Below are positions 63,365 through 64,000 of a stretch of 64,000 nt of DNA, piece after piece. A program made the translations under genes and the position numbers. Under the pieces are notes generated by a model that had not been told where the DNA came from, made no database searches, and saw only the letters and a program-made list of their open reading frames with translations. The stretch lies in assembly GCF_036556685.1 (NCBI RefSeq), contig NZ_CP140614.1, forward strand, positions 434,001-498,000, in the 5' to 3' direction. The first letter of the stretch is position 1, and each line of letters opens with the position of its first letter. The DNA comes from Sulfurospirillum sp. 1612 (GTDB lineage Bacteria > Campylobacterota > Campylobacteria > Campylobacterales > Sulfurospirillaceae).

Positions 63365-64000
63365 TTATACAGTTTTTTTGTGTTCCCCTTCATGATCTAG
63401 CTTGGATTCCAAACTTTTTTGTATCATGATACTGGCATTTTTTAGCCCAACGCTGGATGTATTGATGCAAAGATCATAGACATTGATATCAGGAAATGCC
63501 CGTCCGGTAATCGTCTCTAAATAGATATTTCTATCTAAATCATCTTTTTCGACAATCTTGGTAGCTTCTGTTATGGAGACATGACGCATTTGGGAAATTC
63601 TCTGGATGCGATCTTCTTTTGGGGCATACAAAAAGACCTTCAAACAGCGCTTGTGGTGTCGCAAGATGTGATAGCTACCTCGTCCTAAAAAGATAGCAGA
63701 ACTTTGCGCTGCAATTTGTGCGATAAATTTAGACTCAAGCTCAAAGAGTTCTCGATCAGTAGGGAGATATCCCGCACGGATTTCAGTAGTTGGGTCATCG
63801 AGCAGTTGTAAATTTTTAAATGCTTCCCAAAAAGAGGTCACCCTCTCGTCTCGGTGTTCGATATCCTTTTCTGAAATATTGAAAAAATCTGCTACTTTTT
63901 TTAATAAGGTGCGATCTACAAAAGGAATCGCAAGTTTTTGAGAGAGTTGTTTCCCGATATAGCTACCGCCACTTCCAAGTTGATGGCTGATGGTGATGAC
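63365..64000 (-). CDS. Cytidylate kinase-like protein (5' end beyond window)
   Basis: P-loop protein of the Cytidylate_kin2 type. The visible 211 codons begin VITISHQLGSGGSYIGKQL, holding the nucleotide-binding G-S-G-G-S-Y-I-G-K loop, then FVDRTLLKK, and SAIFLGRGSYHIL with the later RISQMR arginines. The true start lies a few codons upstream, outside the window. A GTG at 63841 is inside the domain and is not the start. Substrate unknown; true CMP kinase (cmk) is a different, shorter family. Confidence 0.88.
   Translation of the reverse strand, partial: VITISHQLGSGGSYIGKQLSQKLAIPFVDRTLLKKVADFFNISEKDIEHRDERVTSFWEAFKNLQLLDDPTTEIRAGYLPTDRELFELESKFIAQIAAQSSAIFLGRGSYHILRHHKRCLKVFLYAPKEDRIQRISQMRHVSITEATKIVEKDDLDRNIYLETITGRAFPDINVYDLCINTSSVGLKNASIMIQKSLESKLDHEGEHKKTV

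Overview
The window comes from a Campylobacterota (epsilonproteobacterial) chromosome. The evidence is gene order: several blocks match strings I know from Campylobacter jejuni. These are M23 peptidase-lpxC-tsaB-like-thrB-ylxR-infB-rbfA-rimP (Cj0131-Cj0138), sppA-aminofutalosine deaminase next to aroQ-folK-flhF-flhG-fliA-fliM-fliY (Cj0068-Cj0059), gyrA-flgP-flgQ-flgR-asd-yqhA-like (Cj1027-Cj1022) and hemE-radical SAM (Cj1243-Cj1244). The AT-rich but not extreme composition, a six-gene Ech-type hydrogenase, a TAXI-TRAP transporter and many sensory genes suggest a free-living respiratory relative such as a Sulfurospirillum-like organism. The genus is an inference.

Layout. 1-2276: a two-component system on the minus strand, with the kinase cut by the window edge. 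2412-11987: mostly co-oriented housekeeping genes (nrnA-like, M23 peptidase, lpxC, thrB, infB, rbfA, rimP, ribD). 11984-18769: a DUF309 gene, menaquinone methyltransferase, xseA, biotin carboxylase, sppA, aminofutalosine deaminase and a DJ-1/PfpI protein. 18890-26010: aroQ-pepQ-folK running into the flagellar regulatory/switch operon flhF-flhG-orf-fliA-fliM-fliY. 26121-30637: mnmA, a large chemoreceptor with a c-heme motif and a PilZ domain, a CHAD protein, a DUF2892 gene interrupted by an in-frame TGA, and an HxlR regulator. 30829-38016: prs, lepA, comF-like, hsp20, Crp/Fnr regulator, Na/Pi cotransporter and an EamA exporter. 38011-43712: a minus-strand operon, DUF4405 gene-echA-B-C-D-E-F. 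43781-47381: small accessory genes (methyltransferase, HugZ-like, DUF423, ferritin-like, unknown envelope protein, SnoaL-like). 47460-47903: a gene-poor stretch holding what looks like the tail of a dead cytochrome c gene. 47904-57446: OprD-type porin, gyrA, flgPQR, asd, yqhA-like, hemE and a radical SAM gene. 57482-60713: the TAXI-TRAP transporter. 60934-61008: tRNA-Asn with a textbook promoter. 61168-64000: M20 peptidase, YkvA, phosphoesterase and a partial cytidylate-kinase-like gene.

How the genes work together. Three themes recur. Flagellar control is spread over two operons: FlhF/FlhG for placement and number, FliA as sigma28, FliM/FliY in the switch, and FlgP/FlgQ/FlgR for motility and the sigma54 class. 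Menaquinone-based respiration is represented by aminofutalosine deaminase and UbiE/MenG, and low-potential electron flow by the Ech hydrogenase. Sensing is represented by the kinase-regulator pair and by the heme/PilZ chemoreceptor, which could tie redox or gas sensing to c-di-GMP.

The most unusual items are the heme-c plus PilZ chemoreceptor with a structured leader, the DUF4405 membrane protein with a tandem C-terminal repeat heading the ech operon, an EchE that ends right at its metal-binding motif, and the TGA-split DUF2892 gene. I found no insertion sequence, CRISPR array or prophage.
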